DNA of 64,000 nt from G963667675 sp964291545. Its GTDB lineage: Bacteria > Chloroflexota > Dehalococcoidia > Lucifugimonadales > UBA3495. Positions 17,075-25,093 of this stretch are shown in pieces. The stretch is taken from the NCBI GenBank assembly GCA_964291545.2, contig OZ219861.1, positions 806,001-870,000 on the forward strand, read 5' to 3'. Numbering within the stretch: position 1 is the first letter of the stretch; every line of letters starts with the position of its first letter. A program made the translations under genes and the position numbers. The notes below the pieces were generated by a model. It made no database searches. It saw only the letters and a program-made list of their open reading frames with translations, and was not told the origin of the DNA.

Positions 17075-18478
17075 CTAGCCTGGTATGCATTGCCTGATCA
17101 ATTGGTCAACCGAATCATGTTCTTCGAGGCTGGCGACAGTCTCGACGATGGCATCGAGACGTTGGCGCGGCCAGGGAATGTCGTCGAACAGAGCGCTGAT
17201 CCGGCGGGTCTCCGCGGCCAGGTCCCATTTCAGCTCATCGCCGTGGAACTCGTCCACGTAGCGGGCGCCGTCTTGCATGACCACGGTGATGCGCGGCGAG
17301 AAAGACGGCCGGTCTTTGTGTCCCACCACCTGTACTCGTTGCATCAGGCCCAGGACGTGTTGGTCTTCTGCCCCGGCGTCGCTGTCCGGGTACAGCCGGG
17401 GCGCAAGGGGCGGGTAGCTCCCGTGGACGCAGGTGTAGGCGGCGAAGTAGTGGGTGCTGCCCACTGCAGGCTCGGCGGGCTGGGGCCGAGGGAACGCCGG
17501 CGACGGGTACAGAGTCTCCAGCCAGTTCATGTCCACGGTGATGCTGTCCACCCGGCTGGGCGCAATCTCATGGTTGGCGCACAGCCGGGCCATAAGCTCG
17601 ATGACCGGGCAGTTGTAGCCTGCCGTGGGATAAATCTTGGGGGTGACGTGCATCAGTTCCCACCGGGAACCCAGGTCCGCGGCGACGTCGGCCACCGAGG
17701 CCTGGAGCGGGCCGGTGAAGGTATAGGTCAACTCGCCCCGGTTGTTGCCGGTAAAGGCGTGGTAGAAGCCCGCCTCGCCCTCCAGGGCCGTCTCCGACCC
17801 CCGCAGATCCTCTCGCGCCAAGAGGGCGGCCATGATCCCGTTGCGGGTGGCGTTGGGTTCGTGGAACAGCATCTCTTTTCCCCCGGAGCGGGGCCCCTCG
17901 TTGGTGCCGGCGGCAAAGGTGCAGGCCAGGGCCAGCGCGGTGACCATCCGGTCTTCGTCCAGGCCGATGAGCTTGCCCGCGGCAACGGCCGCGCCCAGGG
18001 CGCCGTAGACGGGACTGGAGCGGAACCCCCTGGCCTGGGTCGTCGGTATGAAGTCTCCTGCAATCCGGGTCTCCACCTCGTACCCGGCAACCAAAGCGGC
18101 CAGCAGTTCTTTGCCGCTGTTGCCTCCCAACTCCGCAGAGGCCAGAGCCGCTGGAACGACGCAGGGGCCGGGATGTATCAGCATCCGGTAGGAATCGCTC
18201 TGGTTGGTGGCGTGCATCAGCGCGCTGTTGGCGTAGGCCGCGCCGGCGCGGGTGGCCCTGGCCCCGTCCGCCAGGATCGTTGCGCCGTCGGGTTTGGACT
18301 CTTCCTGTTTAGCCAGGGCGATGGCCGCCTTGCCGTGCTCGGTCCCGGCGCCGACGATGCCGATTACCAGGGCGTGCAGCAGCGAAGCCTTGACTTTGTC
18401 GACCACCGCGGCGGGCAGCGAATCGAATTCCAGCGACGCCGCGAAGCGGGCCAGGCTCCGGGCCAGCGGTTCGGACAT
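17075..18478 (-). CDS. MmgE/PrpD family protein (2-methylcitrate dehydratase-like)
   Basis: The family includes 2-methylcitrate dehydratase and cis-aconitate decarboxylase, cofactor-free lyases. The 467-residue length and blocks such as SALMHATNQSDSYRMLIHPG, IPTTQARGFRSSPVYGALGA, and TPKIYPTAGYNCP with a conserved Tyr/His region fit. No methylcitrate synthase or lyase lies nearby, so propionate metabolism is not implied; in Chloroflexota and actinobacteria such genes are often paired with other catabolic enzymes. It begins three bases after the stop of the carboxymuconolactone decarboxylase-like gene, so the two probably work on one pathway. Confidence 0.85.
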   Translation of the reverse strand: MSEPLARSLARFAASLEFDSLPAAVVDKVKASLLHALVIGIVGAGTEHGKAAIALAKQEESKPDGATILADGARATRAGAAYANSALMHATNQSDSYRMLIHPGPCVVPAALASAELGGNSGKELLAALVAGYEVETRIAGDFIPTTQARGFRSSPVYGALGAAVAAGKLIGLDEDRMVTALALACTFAAGTNEGPRSGGKEMLFHEPNATRNGIMAALLAREDLRGSETALEGEAGFYHAFTGNNRGELTYTFTGPLQASVADVAADLGSRWELMHVTPKIYPTAGYNCPVIELMARLCANHEIAPSRVDSITVDMNWLETLYPSPAFPRPQPAEPAVGSTHYFAAYTCVHGSYPPLAPRLYPDSDAGAEDQHVLGLMQRVQVVGHKDRPSFSPRITVVMQDGARYVDEFHGDELKWDLAAETRRISALFDDIPWPRQRLDAIVETVASLEEHDSVDQLIRQCIPG

Positions 18479-18481
18479 GGC

Positions 18482-19288
18482 CTAGCGTTGCTTTGGGGGG
18501 ATCAGCCCCTGCTCGGTGAACACCGACCCGGCGATTTGTATCACCGTGCTGGTGGCGAAGTATCCACCGTACATGAGCACCTGCATGAACACTTCCATGA
18601 TTTCCGCCGGCGTTAGCCCCACCAGCAGGGCCCCTTCGATGCGGCGGCGCACCCAGCGGTCGTACCGTCCTTGAACGCTCATTGCCGACAGGGCGCACAT
18701 GGCCCTGGTCCGGGCGTCCAGGTGGGGCCGGTTGTAGATGGCCCCCCAGTGGTACTCGTAGATCAGCCACTGGATTTCCTCGGAGATGGGGTGGTCGTTG
18801 GCGTAGACGTACATCTCTCCCAGGTTCTGCTCGTAGGTGCGAGCGCCTTTGTACGACAGGTCCCTCGGTGACTGGCTGGGGTCGTACGACTCGGTGGGAG
18901 TGAACTGGATGCCCCGTTCCTCGAACACCTCTTTCGTTATTCGCAGGGCCGTTTCCACCGCCGGGACCCCGACGTAAAACGTCATCAGGATGAATACTTC
19001 CACCAACTGCTCCGGCGGCAGCCCCAGGTTCAGTCCTCGCTCGATGTGACGCCGCAAAGGGGGGATCTGCCCCAGCGCCATGAGGGCGGCGAGGGTGCAG
19101 ATGCACCGCTCCTTGACGTCCAGGCCGGGCCGGCTCCAGATGGACCCGTACAGGGACTCGTCGATGATGCGCTTCAAGTCAGGCGCCAGTTGGTCGATGC
19201 CCGGCAGCGCGAACAGGCTGGGGTCTCCATGGGCCATCTCGGCGCGCACCGACTGGCCTTTTTCGTATCTCTCGTCCAACTCAGACAA
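18482..19288 (-). CDS. Double-domain carboxymuconolactone decarboxylase family protein
   Basis: Two CMD domains in one 268-residue chain: the first about 45-125 (RPGLDVKERCICTLAALMAL, then RRHIERGLNLGLPPEQLVEV), the second about 175-260 (RPHLDARTRAMCALSAMS, then RRRIEGALLVGLTPAEIMEV). The conserved histidine of the first (RRHIE) is an arginine in the second (RRRIE), so only one domain looks fully equipped. CMD proteins decarboxylate gamma-carboxymuconolactone or act as AhpD-type disulfide reductases; no CxxC pair is present, which argues against AhpD. The start is TTG at 19288 with AGGAGG 8 bases upstream. First gene of an operon with MmgE/PrpD. Confidence 0.83.
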   Translation of the reverse strand: MSELDERYEKGQSVRAEMAHGDPSLFALPGIDQLAPDLKRIIDESLYGSIWSRPGLDVKERCICTLAALMALGQIPPLRRHIERGLNLGLPPEQLVEVFILMTFYVGVPAVETALRITKEVFEERGIQFTPTESYDPSQSPRDLSYKGARTYEQNLGEMYVYANDHPISEEIQWLIYEYHWGAIYNRPHLDARTRAMCALSAMSVQGRYDRWVRRRIEGALLVGLTPAEIMEVFMQVLMYGGYFATSTVIQIAGSVFTEQGLIPPKQR

Positions 19289-19345
19289 CTTATAGCCTCC
19301 TGGCGGCCGGGCCTTGGAGTGCAGCCCGGGCGACTACAATGATAC

Positions 19346-19375
19346 AACTGCCCTCGGCACAAGGCGAGGGCAGTT
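19346..19375 (-). terminator. Hairpin after the CDGSH gene
   Basis: A perfect 11-base stem (AACTGCCCTCG at 19346-19356 with CGAGGGCAGTT at 19365-19375) and an 8-base loop lies 34 bases past the stop of the CDGSH gene and upstream of the CMD gene. On the minus strand it is followed by a moderately T-rich stretch (TTGTATCATTGT), so it is a plausible terminator between the two units. Confidence 0.6.
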
Positions 19376-19408
19376 CACTGGTCTTTGGGGAGACCGAGGG
19401 TTGAGGCG

Positions 19409-19615
19409 CTACCTGGCGGCGGACTCGGCTTCGAACCCGCAGTGCATGTGGGTGCCGTCGCAGAAGGGCTTGTTGCCCGACTGGCCGCACCGGCACAGGG
19501 ACACCCAGCGTCCTTCCGGGACGTTGTAGGAGTTGCCGTCCTGGTCTACCAACTCAATGGGCCCGTACACCCGGTTGGGCCCGTTGGCGCGCACCTCGAT
19601 CTTTACGTCAGCCAT
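19409..19615 (-). CDS. CDGSH iron-sulfur domain protein
   Basis: Small (68 residues) [2Fe-2S] protein. The cluster motif CRCGQSGNKPFCDGTH matches C-x-C-x2-S-x3-P-x-C-D-G-T-H exactly, giving the three-Cys/one-His ligation of the family. Bacterial single-CDGSH proteins act in redox or cluster transfer, with no fixed partner. The frame is open to 19708, but the ATG at 19615 has a GGAGAAGA ribosome site and removes an unlikely Arg/Pro-rich extension. It is separated from the operon downstream by a hairpin terminator, so it is probably monocistronic. Confidence 0.9.
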   Translation of the reverse strand: MADVKIEVRANGPNRVYGPIELVDQDGNSYNVPEGRWVSLCRCGQSGNKPFCDGTHMHCGFEAESAAR

Positions 19616-19736
19616 TATCTTCTCCATCCATAGCGCCGCTCTGCCGCGGCCCGGCGCAAGCTGCGATTGCCGGGAGTCAGGCATGGGCGCGGGTTGGTAG
19701 TCTGACACCGTGGCCGGGGAGTGTCAACCCGGCCGC

Positions 19737-21230
19737 CTACCTCACAGGCCTGGCCTCCCTTGCCTGCGCCGCACGCCCTGCAGGCGGCGCTGCCGCGGCC
19801 CGTTCTCCCCTGGCCAGGCAGATCATCGAGCCGACCAGCAAGAGCCCGCCCAGCAGGTAGAATGCCCGGTGCAGGCCCGCCACGAAAGCGTCGGACACCG
19901 CCGGCGACACCACGTCCAGGCTGGGCTCGACGCCCATGGACCCCATGGTCACCACTACCACGGTTGTGGTCACGGCGACGCTGGTCACGTTGGCCGAGTT
20001 CCTCGCCAGTTGGGTCAACGCCGACACCACTCCGTACCTCGAACGCTCCACTGCGCTCAGCACGGCGTTGTTGTTGGGGGACTGGAACATTCCTATTCCG
20101 ATGCTCTGGAGCATCAGCGCTCCCACTACCAGCGCCGCCGACGAGTGGGGTGTTAGCTGGGTGGCCATGATGAACGCCCCCGTGGCCGACAGGGACAGGC
20201 CGGCGGCGGTAAGCCGCCGCCACCCAAAGCGGTCCGACAGGCTGCCGGCCAGCGGCCCAACGATGACCAAGGAGAACGCCGAGGGAATCATGAACAGTCC
20301 CACGTCTCGCGGGCTGTATTCCAACACCCGCTGCAGGTAGAAGGGCATCATGAAGCGCCCCGCCGCGCCGCCCAAATAGGACAGCCAGCCGGCTATCACG
20401 CCCAGGCTCACCGCCTTGCGCTGGAATATCCGCAGGTCCAGCATCGGCGATTGGACCCTCAGTTCCCACCAGATGAACGTTGCCAGGAGCAGCGCCACGG
20501 CTGCATAACCCGCCAGCACCTGTTCAGACGCCCATCCCGCCCGGTGGCCGTTGCCGATGATCAGCAAGGCGGCCAGCAGGAACAGGCCGGACAGCACCGC
20601 TCCCAGCCAGTCGAAACCGGCGCCGTCCTCGTCCGCACTTCGTGGGGATGCCTGGCTGCTCCGGATAATCAGGGCCGTTGCCGCGATAGCCGCCAGGCCG
20701 ATGGGCAGGTGCATCAGGAACACCGCCCGCCAACTGAACGCGTCGACCAAAAACCCGCCTACCGCCGGGCCAGTGATGGCCCCGACGCCTACGATGCTCA
20801 GGTGAGATCCCAGCGCCTTGCCCCGCTCGCTGGCCGGGAACACCGAGATTATCAGCGCCATGGCGTTGGCCTGGATCATGGCCGAGCCCACGCCCTGTAT
20901 GACCTTGGCGCCGATGAGCACTTCCAGCGTCGGCGAGAAGCCGGCCACCGCCGAGGCCGCGACGAACACGGAGAAGCCGGCGATGTATACGCCCTTGCGT
21001 CCCACCATGTCCCCCAGGCGGCCCATGGGGAGCAGCAGGGCGCTGATGGCCAGGGCGGTGCCGATGATCACCCACTGGACCGTGGGCAGGTCGGTGCCGA
21101 AGTGGCGCTCGATGTCGGGCAGGGCCACCAGCGCGCTGCCGTGGTCCACCACCGACAAAAAGGTGCTGATTCCCAGGGTGCCGAACACCCACCACTTATA
21201 GTTGCGGCTGGCGGCGATGGACCGGATCAC
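19737..21230 (-). CDS. MFS transporter, DHA2/EmrB-QacA-like (14 helices)
   Basis: Proton-driven drug or metabolite exporter of 497 residues with about 14 hydrophobic helices. Family signatures seen are VQWVIIGTALAISALLLPMGRLGD with the GRLGDxxGRK loop (motif A) near residue 70 and GVGSAMIQANAMALI (motif C-like, antiporter glycines) near residue 115. The start is a GTG at 21230 with a GAGGG ribosome site. The C-terminal 30 residues are Ala/Arg-rich and cytoplasmic. No regulator is adjacent, so the substrate cannot be guessed. Confidence 0.9.
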   Translation of the reverse strand: MIRSIAASRNYKWWVFGTLGISTFLSVVDHGSALVALPDIERHFGTDLPTVQWVIIGTALAISALLLPMGRLGDMVGRKGVYIAGFSVFVAASAVAGFSPTLEVLIGAKVIQGVGSAMIQANAMALIISVFPASERGKALGSHLSIVGVGAITGPAVGGFLVDAFSWRAVFLMHLPIGLAAIAATALIIRSSQASPRSADEDGAGFDWLGAVLSGLFLLAALLIIGNGHRAGWASEQVLAGYAAVALLLATFIWWELRVQSPMLDLRIFQRKAVSLGVIAGWLSYLGGAAGRFMMPFYLQRVLEYSPRDVGLFMIPSAFSLVIVGPLAGSLSDRFGWRRLTAAGLSLSATGAFIMATQLTPHSSAALVVGALMLQSIGIGMFQSPNNNAVLSAVERSRYGVVSALTQLARNSANVTSVAVTTTVVVVTMGSMGVEPSLDVVSPAVSDAFVAGLHRAFYLLGGLLLVGSMICLARGERAAAAPPAGRAAQAREARPVR

Positions 21231-21379
21231 CGGCTTGTCCCTCGCCTGGGCCCAGGCCCGGAGGCACCAGTCAGCTTGACGCGACTGGCTCCTCCGGGTA
21301 CATTCATTAAATAGTCATTGGCCGTTGACCAAGTGATGAATTTGATAAGCTAGCTCCTGGCTGTAGAGGAAACCCTGTT

Positions 21380-21613
21380 ATGCCAATCTACGAGTACGGT
21401 TGCGACACCTGCGGGCACAAGTTCGAGAAGCTCCAGCCCATGAATTCTTCCGGCGCCGATTGCCCGGTCTGCGTGCAGCCCGCGCGGAGGACCTTGTCGG
21501 TGTTCGCTGCCATTACTGCCGGCGCCGCGGGCGATCCCGACCCCGATCCGCTGCCTCCCATGGGAGGAGGGGGCGGGCATTGCGGCGGCGGTGGCTGCGG
21601 CCACTGCCACTAG
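21380..21613 (+). CDS. FmdB-family zinc ribbon protein
   Basis: Putative regulatory protein of 77 residues with the FmdB opening MPIYEYGCDTCGHKFEKLQ and a second CPVC pair at about residues 34-37, together a four-cysteine zinc ribbon. The C-terminus is a flexible Gly/His/Cys tail (GGGGGHCGGGGCGHCH) that may bind additional metal. FmdB proteins are named after a formamidase-operon regulator but most have no proven role. Its TAG shares CTAG with the convergent membrane protein gene. Confidence 0.88.
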   Translation: MPIYEYGCDTCGHKFEKLQPMNSSGADCPVCVQPARRTLSVFAAITAGAAGDPDPDPLPPMGGGGGHCGGGGCGHCH

Positions 21614-22362
21614 ACCGCTTCCTCACGGCCGGCCGGCTCTCCAGATGCCTGTAGCCGCTTCCAGCGCAGGTACAGCAAGTACCCGCCCGCCGCCGCCCCG
21701 ATAATCAAAGCTCCTATCAACGCCCGCATTGCTACCCACATCGTCGCGTCGAACCAGAACTCCTGCGGGAAGAGCATCACCAGGAAGTCCGTCCGGCTGT
21801 CCAACTGCCAGAAATCGTTGGTGAAGCTGATCTCGTGAAACTTGGTGAACAGGGTGTCGAACCCCAGCAGGGCGAACAGGCCCACCGCCAGGATCAGGGC
21901 TGCGGTCAGCGACCCTCCCCACAGCAGCAGCCGGGCCAGGTCTTCCGTGAACCGCCGCCTATGGCGGGCAAAGCCGTACCCGGCGTAGGCCAGCAGGTAC
22001 ACGGCGGTCACCGCGGCGACCACGTACACTCCCTGCACCAGCCGCTTAACGTCCCGCATGTGCACCACTTCCTTGGGCTTGAACAGTGAGCGTTCAACGC
22101 CGTAGACCAGCGTCCGCACCTCCAGCGGTTCTTGGCCGGAATTGAAGTACTCGCGTATGTCCGCGGCCACCTGCCGCAGGTCTTCGTCGGTGATGCCGGT
22201 GGTCCGGGAAACGTTGTAACGCTCGAAGCCGCCTTGGTACAGCCCGGGGCTGTTAAAAGCCCAGGTAACCGCGCCGGTTATCAGGAACAGGGGTATCGCA
22301 ACGACGAACAACGCGGGGGGTACCCGCGAGAACAGGCTTACTCGAATTCTGGGCAAACGCAT
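21610..22362 (-). CDS. TIGR01906/DUF1461 integral membrane protein
   Basis: Membrane protein of 250 residues with four hydrophobic helices (about 15-36, 110-130, 143-165, 210-230). The block KEVVHMRDVKRLVQ between the first extracytoplasmic loop and helix two is the hallmark of the DUF1461 family; the long loop with NVSRTTGITDEDLRQVA precedes it. In lactic acid bacteria some members of this family (Lit) act as intramolecular lipoprotein acyltransferases, so lipoprotein maturation is a possible role here, but the homology is distant. It is transcribed convergently with FmdB and divergently from mazG. Confidence 0.75.
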   Translation of the reverse strand: MRLPRIRVSLFSRVPPALFVVAIPLFLITGAVTWAFNSPGLYQGGFERYNVSRTTGITDEDLRQVAADIREYFNSGQEPLEVRTLVYGVERSLFKPKEVVHMRDVKRLVQGVYVVAAVTAVYLLAYAGYGFARHRRRFTEDLARLLLWGGSLTAALILAVGLFALLGFDTLFTKFHEISFTNDFWQLDSRTDFLVMLFPQEFWFDATMWVAMRALIGALIIGAAAGGYLLYLRWKRLQASGEPAGREEAV

Positions 22363-22439
22363 TTGAGGTTCCCGCCGCCGCGGGCGGGGCGTAGTTACGT
22401 TAGCATTGCCGCCCCTTGTGAGGCAACCGTATCCCTGTC

Positions 22440-22445
22440 TATAAT
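22440..22445 (+). promoter_or_regulatory. mazG -10 box, leaderless start
   Basis: TATAAT ends seven bases before the A of the mazG ATG (22452), so transcription should start at or within a base of the start codon. No Shine-Dalgarno fits between. This is the clearest leaderless candidate in the window. Confidence 0.65.
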
Positions 22446-22451
22446 CCGCTC

Positions 22452-23261
22452 ATGGCCGGGCACCAGTACACCGACGACCAACTGGGCGAGTTCCAGACTT
22501 TGGTCGATATCGTGGAACGGCTGCGGGCCCCCGGCGGCTGCCCCTGGGACCGGGAACAGACCCACGCCACCATGAAGCGCAACCTCCTGGAGGAGTGCTA
22601 CGAGGTCCTGGAGGCCATCGACCAGGGCTCGCCCCAAGGCCTCTCCGAAGAACTGGGAGACCTGCTGGCCCAGGTGGCGTTCCACGGCCAGATCGCCAGG
22701 GAGGCCGGGACCTTCGAACTGGCCGACGTGCTGACCCACATCAACCGTAAGCTGGTGCGGCGGCATCCCCACGTGTTCGGCGACGTTGACATTGCCGACG
22801 CCTGGGACGCCGAGCGCAATTGGGAAAGGCTGAAGCAGGCCGAGAAGAAGGCCGAAGGCGGCGCCGGGTCGCCCGTGGACGGAATCCCCAAGGACCTGCC
22901 GGCCCTGGCCTACTCCCAGTTGATGCAGGACCGGGTGGCCAAGGTCGGCTTCGAGTGGGACGACGTCTCCGGCGTGCTGGACAAAGTCGCCGAAGAGGTC
23001 GACGAGCTCCGCAGCGCGGTGAGCCAGGAAGAAAAGGTCTTGGAGCTGGGCGACCTGCTGTTCACCATGGTCAACCTCTCCCGGTGGCTGGGAATCCGCG
23101 CCGAGGACGCCCTGCGGCAGGCCAACCGGCGTTTCCAGGCCCGTTACACCACCATGGAGCGCCTGGCCGCCGAGCGGGGCCTCGACTTTGCCCAGTTGCC
23201 CCTGGAGTCCAAAGAGGAGCTCTGGCAGGAATCCAAGACTGTGGAGTCCCGGCGGGCCTGA
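22452..23261 (+). CDS. mazG: Nucleoside triphosphate pyrophosphohydrolase MazG
   Basis: House-cleaning enzyme hydrolysing (d)NTPs, including aberrant ones, to monophosphates. The 269-residue protein has the two-domain layout: RLRAPGGCPWDREQTHATM and LLEECYEVLEAI with EELGDLL in the first domain (about 13-80), and KVAEEVDELRSAV with LELGDLLFTMVNL in the second (about 175-215). Both EExxE/ExxD metal sites are complete. It is leaderless from a TATAAT at 22440 and is followed after 76 bases by purD, consistent with a nucleotide-metabolism grouping. Confidence 0.93.
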   Translation: MAGHQYTDDQLGEFQTLVDIVERLRAPGGCPWDREQTHATMKRNLLEECYEVLEAIDQGSPQGLSEELGDLLAQVAFHGQIAREAGTFELADVLTHINRKLVRRHPHVFGDVDIADAWDAERNWERLKQAEKKAEGGAGSPVDGIPKDLPALAYSQLMQDRVAKVGFEWDDVSGVLDKVAEEVDELRSAVSQEEKVLELGDLLFTMVNLSRWLGIRAEDALRQANRRFQARYTTMERLAAERGLDFAQLPLESKEELWQESKTVESRRA

Positions 23262-23337
23262 GCAGCCCATCGGTCCGATAGCCGGGACCGTGATCCCCAA
23301 CTGAGACCCCGGAACATTCCATAGGCGAAGGAAAGCC

Positions 23338-24654
23338 ATGCGCGTTTTGCTGGTCGGCGGCGGTGGGCGGGAACACGCAGTCGCCGTGGCGTTGACCCAG
23401 CCCCCCGGGCTGGAGTTGTTCGCCGCCATGGGCAACGAGTCCCCGGGGATAGCCGACCTGTCCCAGGCCTGGCTCCGCTGCCCCGAGACCGACATCCACC
23501 GCATCGCCCAGTGGGCCCGCGAGCAGCGCATCGACTGGGCGTTCATCGGCCCAGACGACCCCATCGCCTTGGGCCTTTGCGATGAACTGGAGAAGCTGGG
23601 AATCGCCTCCGTGGGACCCAAGAAGGCCCCGGCCCGGCTGGAAAGCTCCAAGCTGTTTGCCCGCCGCCTCATGGAGAAACATGGCTTGCCCGGCCGGGTG
23701 GAATTCCACCACTTCCGGGACGCGGACGCGCTGACCTCGTTCTTAACGGCCACCGGCAAAGACTTCGCCCTGAAACCCGACGGCCTCACCGGCGGCAAGG
23801 GCGTCAGGGTGATGGGCGTCCACCTGGACTCCAAGGACGAGGCCATAGCCTACGGGCGGGAAATGATCCAGCAGCAGACCGGCGGAGGCGGCGGAGTAAT
23901 CGTGGAAGAGCGCCTGGTCGGCGAGGAGTTCACCCTGCAATGCTTTGTCGACGGCCGGACCGTCGTGGGCATGCCCGCGGTGCGCGACTTCAAGCGGGCT
24001 TTCGAGGGCGACCGCGGCCCCAACACCGGGGGAATGGGGTCCTACTCACAGGCGGACGGCCTGTTGCCCTTCCTAAGCCAGGCCGACTACGACGCGGCCC
24101 TGGACATCGTCCGGAGGGTGGTCCAAGCCGTCAAAGAGGAGGGAGCCGAGTACAAGGGCGTCCTGTACGGCCAGTTCATGCTGACCCCGGCCGGGGTCAA
24201 GGTGGTGGAATTCAACGCCAGGCTGGGCGACCCCGAAGCCATCAACGTCATTCCATTGCTCCAGACATCCCTGGCCGAGATTTGCGCCGCCATCATGTCC
24301 GGCTCCCTGGACAGGTTGAGCATCGGCTTTGACGCCAAGGCCGCCGTCTGCAAATACGTAGTGCCGCCGGACTACGGCATCGACCCCAAAGTCGGAGTGC
24401 CTATCCGGGTAGACGCCGGCAAGGTCGCCGACCTCGGCGCCCAGGTCTTCTACGCCCGGGTCAACCGCGACGGCGACCGGCTGCTGACGACCACCTCCCG
24501 CGCCGTCGCCATCCTCGGCACGGGCGAAACAATCAGCCAGGCCGAAAACATGGTCGAGCGGGCCCTGCACCACGTCCACGGCGACTTCTACGTCCGCCGC
24601 GACATCGGCAAACTGGACCAATCTTCCCCGCACACCGCCCCAGACCACCGCTAG
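23338..24654 (+). CDS. purD: Phosphoribosylamine-glycine ligase
   Basis: Second step of purine synthesis: ATP + glycine + phosphoribosylamine to GAR. The 438-residue protein has the N-terminal GGGGREHAVA, the ATP-grasp region KPDGLTGGKGVRVMG (about residues 142-156) and GPNTGGMGSYSQ (about residues 228-239), and the metal-binding EFNARLGDPE (about 295-304). It is a little divergent at the start (KAPARLESSK in place of the usual AELEGSK). A GAAGGAAAG ribosome site lies before the ATG. The downstream region is a repeat island rather than another pur gene. Confidence 0.94.
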   Translation: MRVLLVGGGGREHAVAVALTQPPGLELFAAMGNESPGIADLSQAWLRCPETDIHRIAQWAREQRIDWAFIGPDDPIALGLCDELEKLGIASVGPKKAPARLESSKLFARRLMEKHGLPGRVEFHHFRDADALTSFLTATGKDFALKPDGLTGGKGVRVMGVHLDSKDEAIAYGREMIQQQTGGGGGVIVEERLVGEEFTLQCFVDGRTVVGMPAVRDFKRAFEGDRGPNTGGMGSYSQADGLLPFLSQADYDAALDIVRRVVQAVKEEGAEYKGVLYGQFMLTPAGVKVVEFNARLGDPEAINVIPLLQTSLAEICAAIMSGSLDRLSIGFDAKAAVCKYVVPPDYGIDPKVGVPIRVDAGKVADLGAQVFYARVNRDGDRLLTTTSRAVAILGTGETISQAENMVERALHHVHGDFYVRRDIGKLDQSSPHTAPDHR

Positions 24655-24713
24655 CCGCAATACCGCTCTCCACCCGAAATTCCGCCCCCACCCGAAATTC
24701 CACCTCTCCCCAC

Positions 24714-24742
24714 CCGTCATTCCGGCGAAAGCCGGAATCCAG
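24714..24742. repeat. REP-like palindromic element, left copy
   Basis: A 29-base unit with a CCGG-type stem (TTCCGGC-GAAA-GCCGGAA). A near-identical inverted copy lies at 24922-24950 (2 differences in 29). Together they bracket the GIY-YIG fragment. This is the widespread intergenic repeat that, when translated by mistake, reads as a RHSGE-RNP peptide. Confidence 0.75.
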
Positions 24743-24767
24743 AGGGTCTTAAACGAAACAACCCTGC

Positions 24768-24920
24768 GTGTACTCTCTAGTCTGGCGCGCAAGCCACGAT
24801 GCTATGGAGCGTGCCATCGCACGCGAGAAGGCTCTGAAGGAATGGAAGCGGGGGTGGAACCTGGAATTGATTGAGAAGGATAACCCCGAGTGGCGAGACT
24901 TGTATGAAGACCTGGCTTGA
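24768..24920 (+). pseudogene. GIY-YIG endonuclease remnant (C-terminal third)
   Basis: Reading from 24768 without a start codon of its own, 51 codons encode VYSLVWRASHDAMERAIARE, then KALKEWKRGWNLELIEK and NPEWRDLYEDLA before a TGA. This is the conserved C-terminal part of small stand-alone GIY-YIG nucleases (KxIKxWxRxWKxxLIE then NPxWxDLY). The catalytic GIY/YIG half is absent and is replaced by the left REP-like element and unrelated sequence. It is therefore a truncated relic, bracketed by inverted repeat copies. Too short to be found as an ordinary gene. Confidence 0.7.
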
Positions 24921-24921
24921 A

Positions 24922-24950
24922 CTGGATTCCGGTTTTCACCGGAATGACGG
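24922..24950. repeat. REP-like palindromic element, right inverted copy
   Basis: Inverted copy of the element at 24714-24742, beginning one base after the stop of the GIY-YIG relic. The two copies differ at two positions that compensate each other in the stem, so the hairpin (TTCCGGT-TTTC-ACCGGAA on this strand) is preserved. Confidence 0.75.
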
Positions 24951-25010
24951 TTAGGCAAAGGTCTCCGGAGGCGGGAACCTAGAGCCCCAGGCCCCAACCG
25001 CCTTTCAAAC

Positions 25011-25085
25011 ACCACTACATTGCCCGGTACTAGGCTGTCCGTTCCCCCTGAGGTTCTCGAAGGGGGAACGGACAGCCGCCGCGCC
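25011..25085. repeat. Hairpin repeat family, copy 1
   Basis: A perfect 17-base stem (GGCTGTCCGTTCCCCCT at 25033-25049 with its complement at 25061-25077) and an 11-base loop, flanked on the left by CTACATTGCCCGG. Related copies are at 26509-26610, 26921-26993, 50048-50123 and 53311-53385. It sits between the GIY-YIG relic and convergent gene 25094-25279 and could also terminate transcription from both sides. Confidence 0.75.
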
Positions 25086-25093
25086 TTGTTTCG

